A stretch of DNA of 64,000 nucleotides from Paenibacillus wulumuqiensis (GTDB lineage Bacteria; Bacillota; Bacilli; Paenibacillales; Paenibacillaceae). A program made the position numbers and the translations under genes. The notes beneath the pieces are model-generated. The model searched no databases. It saw nothing but the letters and a program-made list of their open reading frames with translations, and was not told where the DNA came from. Positions 52,395 to 60,860 of this stretch are shown here, in pieces (positions within the stretch are counted from its first letter, which is position 1; each line of letters starts with the position of its first letter). The stretch is from the NCBI RefSeq assembly GCF_000971965.1, contig NZ_KQ040794.1, positions 255,150-319,149 on the forward strand, read 5' to 3'.

Positions 52395-53426
52395 ATGGCC
52401 AATAGAAAAAAAGTAACAATTGAAGATGTAGCCAAAAAAGCAGGAGTCGGTATAGCTACCGTATCCCGTGCTCTGAATGATAGCGAAGGCATCAGTGCCA
52501 AGACCAAGGCACGCATTCTGGAGATTGTGGAGGAGATGGGCTTTATTCCGAATACGTCTGCCCAGAGCTTGAAAATACGTCAAACCCGCCAGATCGCACT
52601 GGCTGTTCCCGATATACGCAATGCGATTATTCCCGATATTGCCTGGTCGGTCGAACAGGCCGCCAAGCAGCACGGCTATCGTGTCGTGCAGATCAATACG
52701 CTCGGCAATGCCCGGATGGAGCTGGAGACCCTGCGTGAGATCAAAAAGCTGCATGTCGATGGGCTGGTCATTATGCCGCTGGCCTATCCGAAAACGCTGG
52801 AGAATCTGATCAACCAGTCGGCTATCCCCATATCGGTCATTAACTACAGCAAAAAGCTCAGCCCCGATCTCAAAGCCGATATTGTCGGCATGGCCCGTCC
52901 GGAAGGCCGGCTCGTAATGGAGCATCTGCTGCAGATCGGTCGTACCCGGATTGCATATGCAGGAGCACCCAAGGACAAGATCGAAGAACGTTATCTGGCC
53001 TATGAACAATCCCTCCGCCATGTGGATACGTCACTGGTGTACTTTGGCGAGGATTTCACCTTTGAGACCGGCCGCCAGGCAGCAGATTACTTTTATAATC
53101 TCAAAAATATGCCTGACGCCATCTATGCGGTCAACGATATGGTCGCGATTGGTCTGGTGAACCGGTTCAAGGAACTGGGCGTCCGTGTACCCGAAGATGT
53201 GGCTATTGTCGGTATCGATAATAACCTGTGGACGACAGTTACCACTCCGCAGATCAGCTCGGTATCCATTATGGGCAATGAAGTGGGCAGACTGGCCGCC
53301 GAACTGCTGCTCAAGCGCATCCAGTCACCGGAGCATCATGAGTATGAACGCGTGGAATTTGAACCAAGATTGATTGTAAGAGAGTCGAGTCTGGCGGCAA
53401 GGCATTATTCGCGCGGAGAGCAATAA
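52395..53426 (+). CDS. LacI-family transcriptional regulator
   Basis: 343 aa. The helix-turn-helix and hinge are typical (TIEDVAKKAGVGIATVSRALNDSEGISAKTKARILEIVEEMGFIPNTSAQSL), then the effector domain (IALAVPDIRNAIIPDIAWSVEQAAKQHGYRVVQIN, DGLVIMPLAYP, PDAIYAVNDMVAIGLVNRFKELGVRVPEDVAIVGIDN). It is divergent from bdhA with one operator near each gene, so it probably represses both. The effector is not known. GGAGAAT precedes the ATG. Confidence 0.93.
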   Translation: MANRKKVTIEDVAKKAGVGIATVSRALNDSEGISAKTKARILEIVEEMGFIPNTSAQSLKIRQTRQIALAVPDIRNAIIPDIAWSVEQAAKQHGYRVVQINTLGNARMELETLREIKKLHVDGLVIMPLAYPKTLENLINQSAIPISVINYSKKLSPDLKADIVGMARPEGRLVMEHLLQIGRTRIAYAGAPKDKIEERYLAYEQSLRHVDTSLVYFGEDFTFETGRQAADYFYNLKNMPDAIYAVNDMVAIGLVNRFKELGVRVPEDVAIVGIDNNLWTTVTTPQISSVSIMGNEVGRLAAELLLKRIQSPEHHEYERVEFEPRLIVRESSLAARHYSRGEQ

Positions 53427-53479
53427 ATCGAACCAGTCTTCAAAAGCCAATAATGCTATCCAATTGAGAACGTTTACCA

Positions 53480-53508
53480 TTGACAAAAGCAGCCTCCTCC
53501 CTCATAAT
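53480..53508 (+). promoter_or_regulatory. Sigma-A promoter of the iron-binding lipoprotein gene
   Basis: TTGACA (53480-53485), a 17-base spacer and CATAAT (53503-53508). Transcription would start near 53515, immediately before or at the Fur box. Confidence 0.85.
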
Positions 53509-53516
53509 CCATAGAT

Positions 53517-53535
53517 GATAATGATTATCATTATC
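53517..53535. promoter_or_regulatory. Fur box
   Basis: GATAATGATTATCATTATC matches the classical 19-bp Fur consensus at 18 of 19 positions, differing only in the centre. It overlaps the predicted start of transcription of the binding-protein gene. Confidence 0.92.
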
Positions 53536-53568
53536 CAAAATTGGATACATACAGAGGAGCTTATAACG

Positions 53569-54567
53569 ATGAAAAAGGGTTTAAGCGGAATCACACTTAT
53601 GCTGGTTCTAATGCTTGCACTGGCAGGCTGCGGAACAGCTGGAAATACGAAAGCTGAAGGAGAAGCTACATCGGCAGGCAGCGGATCAACAGAAACTGCA
53701 GGTCCTGTGACGATCAAACACAATCGCGGTGAGACCAAGCTGGACAAGCCTGCACTGCGTGTCGTTACATTGGAGTGGACATTTACCGAAGATCTGATCG
53801 CTCTCGGCGTACAGCCAGTGGGTAATGCAGATAATAAACAGTACAAATTATATGTGAGTCCGGAAGCGGCACTGGGCAGCGATGTAACCGATGTAGGGAT
53901 GCGTAATGAGCCCAATCTGGAAGCTATCGCAGCGCTGAAGCCGGATCTGATCATTTCCAACTTTGACAGCAACAAGGATATCTACGATCAGCTCAACACG
54001 ATTGCACCGACGATCGAGTATAATCTGAATACCGGTAACGGTTATGATTATGACAAGATGGTTGAAGTGTTCAACAGTATCGCTACAGCCGTAGGCAAAG
54101 AAGACCAGGCCAAACAAGTGCTGGCCGATCTGGATCAGCATTATGCCAATGCCAAGGAAAAACTGGCAGCAGCAGGCAAGTCGGATTTCCATTATGTAAT
54201 CACTCAGGCGTTCACTTACCAGAATGCAGCAAGCCTGCGTATGTTCCTGGATAACTCTGTTGTTGCAGGTACACTGGCGAAGATCGGACTGATCAATGAC
54301 TGGAAGTCGGATAAATTAGAGAATTACGGTTTCTCCACAGTGGGGATCGAAGCACTGTCCAAAGTTCAGGACAGCAACTTTATCTACATCACCCAACCGG
54401 ATGACGATGTGTTCGGTGCAGCGATGAAAGACAATTCCGTCTGGAATGGTCTGAACTTTGTCAAAGAAAAACGTACGTATCCACTGGCTGGTACTACATG
54501 GACATTCGGTGGACCAGTATCTTCCAAAGCACTGGTAGATCAGGTAGTTGGAGTTGTTACGAAGTAA
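53569..54567 (+). CDS. Ferric-siderophore/iron(III) ABC transporter substrate-binding lipoprotein
   Basis: 332 aa from the ATG at 53569 behind GAGGAGC; an ATG at 53515 is inside the Fur box and is not a start. The lipobox is LALAGCG (Cys near residue 21). The mature part is a type III (FecB/BtuF-like) binding protein: TIKHNRGETKLDKPALRVVTLEWTFTEDLIALGVQPVGNADN, the PNLEAIAALKPDLIISN helix-strand motif and LDNSVVAGTLAKIGLIND. It binds an iron complex for a FecCD-type importer. No permease or ATPase gene follows; a terminator does. Induced under iron limitation through Fur. Confidence 0.93.
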   Translation: MKKGLSGITLMLVLMLALAGCGTAGNTKAEGEATSAGSGSTETAGPVTIKHNRGETKLDKPALRVVTLEWTFTEDLIALGVQPVGNADNKQYKLYVSPEAALGSDVTDVGMRNEPNLEAIAALKPDLIISNFDSNKDIYDQLNTIAPTIEYNLNTGNGYDYDKMVEVFNSIATAVGKEDQAKQVLADLDQHYANAKEKLAAAGKSDFHYVITQAFTYQNAASLRMFLDNSVVAGTLAKIGLINDWKSDKLENYGFSTVGIEALSKVQDSNFIYITQPDDDVFGAAMKDNSVWNGLNFVKEKRTYPLAGTTWTFGGPVSSKALVDQVVGVVTK

Positions 54568-54594
54568 AACGATAAATGTGTATCGATATGAAGC

Positions 54595-54627
54595 AGCCTG
54601 CAGATCCGATTCTGCAGGCTATTTTTA
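54595..54627 (+). terminator. Terminator after the iron-binding lipoprotein gene
   Basis: AGCCTGCAG (54595-54603) pairs with CTGCAGGCT (54612-54620), followed by ATTTTTATATTTTTT. Confidence 0.9.
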
Positions 54628-54748
54628 TATTTTTTATTCAATTTATAGATTATGCTCCAATATTTGCTGTAAAGTAGGATCAGTTAGAATGAACAAAGAC
54701 GAGTAACAGTGTAGTTACGGACTTTCAACTATAACAAGGAGGATCAGA

Positions 54749-55306
54749 GTGAGAAATTTTAAGCCATTATTGGATTATGTATTACTTATGCTGCCAGGAA
54801 TTATATTAACCATGTTATTGATCAAATTTTTTCCGTATACCGGATTGGCCAGAATCGTCAGTATCCCTGTAACATTGTTTATCAATACATTCATTGTTTT
54901 AGGCTGTTTATTAATTCCTTATTGGAAGCGCTGGTTTACTATCTTCAAAATTGTTGTTGCTGTATCGTTAACGATTTGGGTTACCATCGCATTTTATCCA
55001 CAGGAATCTTCACCACCCATTACCATTCAGGCAAGAGAAGCAATATCAGCAATTGGTAATATCGACAATATGACAAGGAAAGATTTGGATCCCAGTAATC
55101 AAGAGTTAAGAGACAATTATGTAGTAGCACTATACAAGTTCAAAAATGAAATACCGATTGATGGAACCTATCAGCTTTATGGCCGTGATAATGTATATTT
55201 TTATGAATACAGTATTCACAGCCTTAAAGATATACCTTCCAAATTAATAGGACATCATAAATTGATGTGGTGGTATCTTTCAATATTTAAAAATGAAGAT
55301 GGTTAA
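54749..55306 (+). CDS. Small AT-rich integral membrane protein, function unknown
   Basis: 185 aa with a GTG start behind AAGGAGGAT. About three membrane segments lie in the first 85 residues (YVLLMLPGIILTMLLIKFF, SIPVTLFINTFIVLGCLLIPYW, FKIVVAVSLTIWVTIAFY), followed by a soluble extracellular or cytoplasmic tail of 100 residues (EAISAIGNIDNMTRKDLD, VALYKFKNEIPIDGTYQLYG). No recognised domain. Base composition is more AT-rich than the neighbouring genes, which suggests recent acquisition. Confidence 0.7.
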   Translation: MRNFKPLLDYVLLMLPGIILTMLLIKFFPYTGLARIVSIPVTLFINTFIVLGCLLIPYWKRWFTIFKIVVAVSLTIWVTIAFYPQESSPPITIQAREAISAIGNIDNMTRKDLDPSNQELRDNYVVALYKFKNEIPIDGTYQLYGRDNVYFYEYSIHSLKDIPSKLIGHHKLMWWYLSIFKNEDG

Positions 55307-55375
55307 TGTGTAAATTGAGCAGCTTACATATATAGTAGCAGCGGTAAAGAGGATACTGGAAAGAGCTGAATTGTA

Positions 55376-55406
55376 AAACAGACTGCCCATAAAGGACAGT
55401 CTGTTT
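55376..55406 (-). terminator. Terminator between convergent genes
   Basis: AAACAGACTG (55376-55385) pairs with CAGTCTGTTT (55397-55406). A short A/T tract on the left serves the minus-strand lipoprotein gene. Confidence 0.8.
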
Positions 55407-55411
55407 CTAAA

Positions 55412-56260
55412 TTATTGAAGTAGCGGAGCGAGTTGTTCAGCTTCTTGCATAACTGTTAAAGATTGTGGCTGCAATTTTTGATAATTTGCGAGAATTTGAT
55501 CAGCATAGCTCTCATCATCGGTTTGAAGATAACTTATCGTTTCCTGCATCATATCATTTTGTACAACCAGCAAATTCCATACATGATCGCGGAGTTGTAC
55601 TACATCTTTACGTACCTTGGAATCACTAATACTGGGAAAAGGAATGGCTTTCAAATTTTGCATGCATGTACTTACATTATCGGCATGCTCCTGGAAAATA
55701 CCCAACATTTCTTTGCTGGTGAGCTCCTGATTATTTTCAAACAACTCATTTGGTTTCTGCAATTGTTGTCCTATATAGGTTCCTGCTTGCATGTAAGTCT
55801 GCAAATACTGCTGAATATCTTTTTTTTCCTGAGGAGATAAAGAAGATGCAGTTGTTGGTGACGGATTGGAAGAATGATTCATCTCAACGGAAGTGCTCGT
55901 TTCTACCGAAGTGCTGCTGCCTGCAGAAACGCTGGTCTCTACCGAGGTGGTCGTTTTCACCGTTGTCGATACATTGCCAGTGCCCGAGCTATTCTCTCGG
56001 GTTGGAGGATTACTGGTATTGTCTGTACTATTCGGACTGCCCGGATTGTTAATATCATTAGTAGCACGAGTATCGTCGTCGTTCTCGGCATAATCATCGG
56101 TCTCGACATTCGCATCATCTCCTGCCTGATCAGTGCTCCAGGTGGATGAGGAAGAGGAGATTCCGGTATGATCGGCGTGCAGAGTGTCCTGGGTATTTCC
56201 GCAGCCGGCCAGAACGAGAATCACGGAAGCCGGTAAAAGCAGCTTTTTAAATAGCATCAT
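55412..56260 (-). CDS. Lipoprotein with a Ser/Thr-rich repeat linker
   Basis: 282 aa from the ATG at 56260, eight bases after AAGGA; the frame to 56317 is longer but unsupported. Lipobox LVLAGCG near residue 19. A low-complexity spacer follows: acidic D/N/T-rich, then repeats of TSVETS with S, T, V and G (about residues 95-135). The C-terminal 120 residues are helical (TSKEMLGIFQEHADNVSTCMQNL, VVQLRDHVWNLLVVQNDMMQETI). No catalytic motif. The spacer would hold the helical domain away from the membrane, as in wall-spanning lipoproteins. Function unknown. Confidence 0.7.
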   Translation of the reverse strand: MMLFKKLLLPASVILVLAGCGNTQDTLHADHTGISSSSSTWSTDQAGDDANVETDDYAENDDDTRATNDINNPGSPNSTDNTSNPPTRENSSGTGNVSTTVKTTTSVETSVSAGSSTSVETSTSVEMNHSSNPSPTTASSLSPQEKKDIQQYLQTYMQAGTYIGQQLQKPNELFENNQELTSKEMLGIFQEHADNVSTCMQNLKAIPFPSISDSKVRKDVVQLRDHVWNLLVVQNDMMQETISYLQTDDESYADQILANYQKLQPQSLTVMQEAEQLAPLLQ

Positions 56261-56559
56261 TGTGCACATCCTTATTCGTATAAAATGAGTGTGTCCGTAG
56301 GCATTATCTATGGACATGGAGATTTATGTAGTTAATAAGACCTAATTTATTGCAGGACTAATCATAGCAAATGATAGGATCAATCACAACCTGTTTTATA
56401 ACTTGAAGACGGCCCAATATCGGGACAATGCCACCTATCCAGTATCTACATCTATCTGTAAATATATCGGATCATAGGCACCATTCGATAATATACAGAG
56501 AAAAATACATAAATCCGCCGCCCAACAGTTCTCTACTGACAGAATGAAAAGGTAAAACA
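56261..56559. other. Intergenic stretch without a gene
   Basis: Between the lipoprotein gene start and the terminator of the small gene. It holds the presumed promoter of the lipoprotein gene but no clear motif or convincing frame. Confidence 0.4.
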
Positions 56560-56561
56560 AA

Positions 56562-56596
56562 AACCGCCAAACTTTGTATCCACAAAGTCTGGCGGC
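56562..56596 (-). terminator. Terminator after the small helical gene
   Basis: CCGCCAAACTTTG (56564-56576) pairs with CAAAGTCTGGCGG (56582-56594) with one mismatch; the A tract at 56555-56562 gives a T tract for the minus-strand gene. Confidence 0.85.
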
Positions 56597-56613
56597 TTGA
56601 TGTTACCGATTCC

Positions 56614-56868
56614 TTATGACATGCTATGTGCTTTTGCAGTTGACGTTTTACCCATTTCCGAATGGACTGGCTCCGAGGTCTCATGGTGCCATTCTTCTTC
56701 ACGTGCGGTATGCAGTTCCTGTTTGTTCTGATGAAGTTCCTTGATCATATGCCGGTAAATAAAAGCTTCCTGCTGGGATAGTCCGCTGCGGTTTTCTTTC
56801 AAAATCCAGTTCTCCACGTTTTTCTTCAACATTTCGCTTTTGCGTTCCAGTGCTTCTGTATAAGTCAA
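56614..56868 (-). CDS. Small helical protein
   Basis: 84 aa with a TTG start at 56868 behind GAGAGGATG. Charged, helical, cytoplasmic (MTYTEALERKSEMLKKNVENWILKENRSGLSQQEAFIYRHMIKELHQNKQELHT), ending in a flexible S/T/H tail. No domain recognised. A terminator follows, so it is probably a real, independently expressed small gene. Confidence 0.6.
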   Translation of the reverse strand: MTYTEALERKSEMLKKNVENWILKENRSGLSQQEAFIYRHMIKELHQNKQELHTAREEEWHHETSEPVHSEMGKTSTAKAHSMS

Positions 56869-57198
56869 GTCTATTCATCCTCTCACGTTTTCTAATGTCG
56901 AATATGTGTCAACGAATTACAACTTGAAGTTACACTCGACGTAATATTTACCATTATACGGCAAAGCCTCCCAGCTCCCAAACCGGATCAGACGAGCTGA
57001 ACTCTGCTGAGAAAGCCTGACCAGGGAAGAGGAAGATTCAGCAGAGGTATTCAGAAAAGTACTCCCATATCCTCGCTTATCCTGCCATAACATCATAAAG
57101 TGTCATATTTATGACGTACCTATTATCGCAGATTATCCAAATGAGAAAGACCGGAAGCATCTGCTCCCGATCTGCTGCAGACTATACAAATTCCTGTA

Positions 57199-57522
57199 TT
57201 AGACAATCCCCTGCATAATCATCGCATCGGCTACTTTTTTGAAGCCGGCGATATTGGCTCCGGCGACCAGATTGCCTTCAAACCCGTATTCTTCCGAAGC
57301 TTCTACGCTGTCCCGGTAAATGCGCTGCATGATCTGTCGGAGCTGTCCATCGACTTCATCGAAGCTCCAGGACAGCCGCATGCTGTTTTGCGCCATTTCC
57401 AGTGCAGATACGGCAACTCCGCCAGCATTGGCAGCCTTGGCCGGGCCAAACAGAATATGATGGGATAACAGGATATCGATCGCTTTCAGTGTACTTGGCA
57501 TATTTGCACCTTCAGCGACCGC
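57199..57522 (-). pseudogene. gdhA: 3' fragment of an NADP-type glutamate dehydrogenase gene
   Basis: A 107-codon open frame equals the end of hexameric glutamate dehydrogenase: AVAEGANMPSTLKAIDIL, FGPAKAANAGGVAVSALEMAQNSMRLSW and NLVAGANIAGFKKVADAMIMQGIV. Catalytic and dinucleotide-binding domains, about 340 residues upstream, are missing. A TAG (57523-57525) interrupts the frame just before the homology begins, directly next to the stop codon of the DinB-family gene (57527). The upstream part of gdhA has therefore been lost or displaced here. It cannot make an active enzyme. Confidence 0.85.
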
Positions 57523-57526
57523 CTAA

Positions 57527-58045
57527 TTACATGTTGCTGCGCTTTCCAATAAGAGTTCTAAGATTCTTCTCATTGATACCATCCTGGCAAAAGTTAAGTA
57601 ATTGATTGACAGCGATCTTGGTACGATCTACAATCTGCCCCAGATGATAGCCGGTATGTTCCACCAGGTGATACAGACTGTGCATGTCGATATCGTCTGA
57701 ATGACGGGTGATTAGCGTATTCATGACACTGTAAAATGTATCAAAAGCGTTGTGGACCTGTTCTTTTAGCTCTTCTGGAGACAGGTTGGTATCGGGGAAA
57801 TGATCTTCAATGCCTGTCGTAAACCCAGGATGATCCTGCTGGGCAAATCGGATAGAATTCCTGTTTACATGCTCGACAATATGTAGTGTAATACCGCCGA
57901 TGGAGTTGGTCGTAGACGTTGGCTTGTTCCATAGCATATGCGGTTCCAGCTGATCGATACAGTAAAGGAGCTTGGGAAGATAGTGATTATGCATTCGCTG
58001 CTGGGAGATTTTAAGAAACTCATGTAATGATGGATTCTGAGACAT
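57527..58045 (-). CDS. DinB-family protein
   Basis: 172 aa with AAAGGA before the ATG. A four-helix DinB/DUF1572-type bundle with a likely metal site of three His: in GGITLHIVEHVN (two) and in HLVEHTGYHLGQI (two, of which one or two ligate). DinB-fold proteins include thiol transferases such as bacillithiol S-transferase, but most are unassigned. Its 3' end coincides with the break in the gdhA fragment, so its insertion or a deletion joined them. Confidence 0.88.
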   Translation of the reverse strand: MSQNPSLHEFLKISQQRMHNHYLPKLLYCIDQLEPHMLWNKPTSTTNSIGGITLHIVEHVNRNSIRFAQQDHPGFTTGIEDHFPDTNLSPEELKEQVHNAFDTFYSVMNTLITRHSDDIDMHSLYHLVEHTGYHLGQIVDRTKIAVNQLLNFCQDGINEKNLRTLIGKRSNM

Positions 58046-58188
58046 GTCTATATTCCTTTCTCTGTGTATTTGAATCGCAGAGTAAGAGCCGTATGATTAT
58101 AGGTACAGCAAAAGACAGGAGGTGAAGACGTATAAGGTGTATTTTACCAGATTAGAAATACATAAAATCCAATTAAAGGAGCATTTTC

Positions 58189-58572
58189 ATGATCAAAAGA
58201 CCTATACCTGTCGCTATCATCTCCATACTCGTCCTGGCTATTGGATTTCTCAATCTGATTCTGATTTCCATGACCATCAATCGCAATCTGCCGGTACAAT
58301 CCATAATTTACAGTGGTACGCCTGACATGATCAATATGATCCTAGCCTACCTGGGTGGCCTTTTGTTATTTGTAGGCGGCATTTTGGCTTTTAGAGGAGA
58401 AAATACAGGTCGCTGGATGATTGTAGGCTGGTGTATCCTTGCACTAATTCTGTATGCAGATTTTATCATTCCAAGAGTGGTATATCTGGTGATCGTGCTG
58501 CTGATACTATTCAACAAATCCGCGAATCGGTTCTTCAATAGCAAGCGCAGCCTGACAGCAGAAAGCGTCTAA
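58189..58572 (+). CDS. Small integral membrane protein
   Basis: 127 aa with AAAGGAG before the ATG. About four membrane segments (PVAIISILVLAIGFLNLILISM, MILAYLGGLLLFVGGILAF, WMIVGWCILALILYADFI, VVYLVIVLLILF) and short loops. No domain recognised; function unknown. A strong AGGAGGTG at 58118-58125 upstream has no plausible start codon behind it, perhaps a relic. Terminator follows. Confidence 0.65.
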   Translation: MIKRPIPVAIISILVLAIGFLNLILISMTINRNLPVQSIIYSGTPDMINMILAYLGGLLLFVGGILAFRGENTGRWMIVGWCILALILYADFIIPRVVYLVIVLLILFNKSANRFFNSKRSLTAESV

Positions 58573-58660
58573 TCTCCTCTGGGAATGAACAAATCAATCA
58601 AGGAAGAAACCGATCAATAAAGAAAGTTTCTTAATCCATAGGCGGCTGTATAAATGAACA

Positions 58661-58696
58661 AAAAGAGACCGCGAATACATTTCGCAGTCTCTTTTT
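58661..58696. terminator. Bidirectional terminator
   Basis: AAAAGAGAC (58661-58669) plus GCGAA (58671-58675) pair with TTCGC (58681-58685) and AGTCTCTTTT. It serves the small membrane-protein gene and the convergent sstT. Confidence 0.85.
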
Positions 58697-58771
58697 TACA
58701 TAGACAGGATACGCTTCTATCTATTTCAATCGAAAACGTAACTATCTCCCAATTGATCTTAAACATTAAAC

Positions 58772-59989
58772 TCAAGCATTCTCCAGTTCTTTACGTTCTT
58801 TGGCATACTCGGCGGTCGCTGTGAACAGCACATCGGAAGAAGAGTTCAATGCCGTTTCACAGGAATCCTGCAGTACGCCAATAATAAAGCCGGCACCAAC
58901 GACCTGAATCGCAATTTCATTCGGAATCCCGAACAGGCTGCAGGCAAGAGGGATGAGCAGCAGAGATCCGCCAGCCACACCAGACGCACCGGCAGCTGCT
59001 ACAGCAGAGAGGAGGCTCAGGATAAAGGCAGTGCCGATATCGACTTCAATACCAAGTGTATGCACGGCAGCCAGTGTCAGCACCGAAATGGTTACGGCTG
59101 CGCCGGCCATATTGATCGTCGCACCTAACGGAATGGATACCGAATACGTATCTCGGTTGAGGTTCAGCTTTTCACACAGTTTCATATTGACCGGAATATT
59201 GGCAGCTGAGCTGCGGGTGAAGAATGCAGTGATCCCGCTCTCTCTCAGGCAGCTGAGCACCAGTGGATACGGATTGCGGCGAATATTGACGTACACGATC
59301 AGCGGATTGATCACCAGCGCCATGAACAGCATGCAGCCAATCAGCAGGAGCAGCAGCTTGCCGTAATCGAGCAGCGAAGCCAGACCGTTGGCTGTAATGG
59401 ATTCATATACCAGCCCCATAATGCCCAGTGGCGCCAGATTGATCACCCATTTGACGATCAGAGAGACGGCATCCGAGAGATTGGACAGCATGCTTTTTGT
59501 ACTGTCTTTGGCATTTTTTAGAGCTACGCCGAGCAGGATTGCCCAGGCCAGAATACCGATGTAATTGGCGTTCATCAGCGCATGAACCGGATTGTCGACC
59601 ACATTGAGCAGCAGCCCTTTTAATACGTCGACGATGCCGCCCGGTGGCGATAGATCCTCTGTGCTCTGGATAAGGGATAGATTGACCGGGAAAAGAAAGC
59701 TTGCGATAACCGCGATCAGACCTGCCAGAAACGTGCTTAACCCATATAATGCAATTATGGATTTCATATTCGTAGGACGTCCTTTTTTGTGCTGCGAGAT
59801 CGCAGACATGACGAGGAGAAATACCAGAATAGGCGCAACCGCTTTGAGCGCGGATACAAACAGGGAGCCAAAAATGCCGATTCCAGAAGCATTCGGGAAG
59901 GCCAGAGCCAGGATAATCCCGACGATAATCCCCAATAGGATGCGTTTTACCAGACTTATTCGGTTCCATTGATGCAGCAATGTAGTCAT
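58772..59989 (-). CDS. sstT: Sodium/serine-threonine symporter SstT
   Basis: 405 aa from the ATG at 59989 behind GGAGGAG; an in-frame start at 60007 is unsupported. Dicarboxylate/amino acid:cation symporter family (DAACS). SstT-like start [25 protein letters not shown], the [24 protein letters not shown] segment, the serine-rich [18 protein letters not shown] hairpin, the [14 protein letters not shown] motif of TM7 and [25 protein letters not shown]. It imports serine and threonine with sodium. Monocistronic, with an AT-rich upstream region. Confidence 0.95.
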   Translation of the reverse strand: MTTLLHQWNRISLVKRILLGIIVGIILALAFPNASGIGIFGSLFVSALKAVAPILVFLLVMSAISQHKKGRPTNMKSIIALYGLSTFLAGLIAVIASFLFPVNLSLIQSTEDLSPPGGIVDVLKGLLLNVVDNPVHALMNANYIGILAWAILLGVALKNAKDSTKSMLSNLSDAVSLIVKWVINLAPLGIMGLVYESITANGLASLLDYGKLLLLLIGCMLFMALVINPLIVYVNIRRNPYPLVLSCLRESGITAFFTRSSAANIPVNMKLCEKLNLNRDTYSVSIPLGATINMAGAAVTISVLTLAAVHTLGIEVDIGTAFILSLLSAVAAAGASGVAGGSLLLIPLACSLFGIPNEIAIQVVGAGFIIGVLQDSCETALNSSSDVLFTATAEYAKERKELENA

Positions 59990-60181
59990 AATTCTCCTCC
60001 GGTCCATTTTATCGGTAACTTTTACTACTAATAATCCCGCTTCACAGCGATAAAGCGAGTAAGCATTTAGATATTAGTTTACCATGAAAAATTGTGTTTG
60101 CAATGGAAAATATAGAGTATAATCAATTCAAGCCAAATACATAAATATTAAGAACCAATACAAAACAAAAGGAGCGGAATC

Positions 60182-60238
60182 ATGTCTTATAATGTCCATA
60201 TTACCAGAGCGGAATACTGGAATGAAGGAATAATATAA
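60182..60238 (+). pseudogene. 18-codon remnant of a truncated gene
   Basis: ATG at 60182 behind AAAGGAGCGG, reading MSYNVHITRAEYWNEGII and then a stop. The beginning looks like the N-terminus of a known type of uncharacterised proteins (Y-xVHITRAEYW), but the protein ends at once, and the P-loop gene starts 16 bases later. Probably a cut-off gene whose remaining part was replaced. It could also be a leader frame. Confidence 0.4.
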
Positions 60239-60254
60239 AGGAAGGAGCATTCTC

Positions 60255-60815
60255 ATGAGACTCATCATCCTGTTCGGTCCGCAGGCAGTAGGCAAAATGA
60301 CCGTAGGCCAGCATCTGGCAGCCAGAACGAATATGAAGCTGTTCCACAATCACATGTCCATCGATCTCGTATCCCAATTTTTCGATTACGGCACTCCTTC
60401 CGGCAAACGGCTCGTGAACCTGATCCGGCGCGAGATTTTCGAAGAAGTCTCTCGGAGCGATCTGGAAGGTCTGATTTTCACCTATGTATGTGCATTCGAT
60501 CTGCAGAGTGACTGGGATTACATAGAAGAGGTAGCTGCACGGTTTGAAAGTAGAGGCGGGACGGTCTATTACGTTGAACTCGAAGCAGACATGGAGCAGC
60601 GGATACAGCGCAACAAGACGGAAAATCGCCTGCAGCACAAACCAACCAAGCGTGATATCCAGTGGTCGGAAAAGGATCTGATCGAGACCCATGAGCAGTA
60701 TCGATTGAATTCATTGCCTGGAGAGATACAGAAGACGAATTACCTGAGGATCAATAACACCGCTCTGGACGCAGAGGCAGCAGCAGAGATGATTATCGAA
60801 CGGTTTGCCTTATGA
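60255..60815 (+). CDS. P-loop nucleotide kinase-like protein
   Basis: 186 aa with GAAGGAG before the ATG. A Walker A motif MRLIILFGPQAVGKMTVGQHLA is at the start, followed by a lid-like region and the C-terminal R-rich part (EADMEQRIQRNKTENRLQHKPTKRD). This recalls shikimate kinase/AAA_33-type small-molecule kinases of Bacillales accessory regions; substrate unknown. Placed between a truncated frame and the acetyltransferase, in a run of small plus-strand genes. Confidence 0.75.
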   Translation: MRLIILFGPQAVGKMTVGQHLAARTNMKLFHNHMSIDLVSQFFDYGTPSGKRLVNLIRREIFEEVSRSDLEGLIFTYVCAFDLQSDWDYIEEVAARFESRGGTVYYVELEADMEQRIQRNKTENRLQHKPTKRDIQWSEKDLIETHEQYRLNSLPGEIQKTNYLRINNTALDAEAAAEMIIERFAL

Positions 60816-60860
60816 ACGGGATATACAGACCAACATATTCACCGGAAAGGGTGATTTCCA

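Noticed and set aside
58118-58325. Frame behind AGGAGGTG with GTG at 58122
   Set aside because: The GTG is part of the ribosome site itself and the frame is out of phase over the real membrane-protein gene; perhaps a relic.
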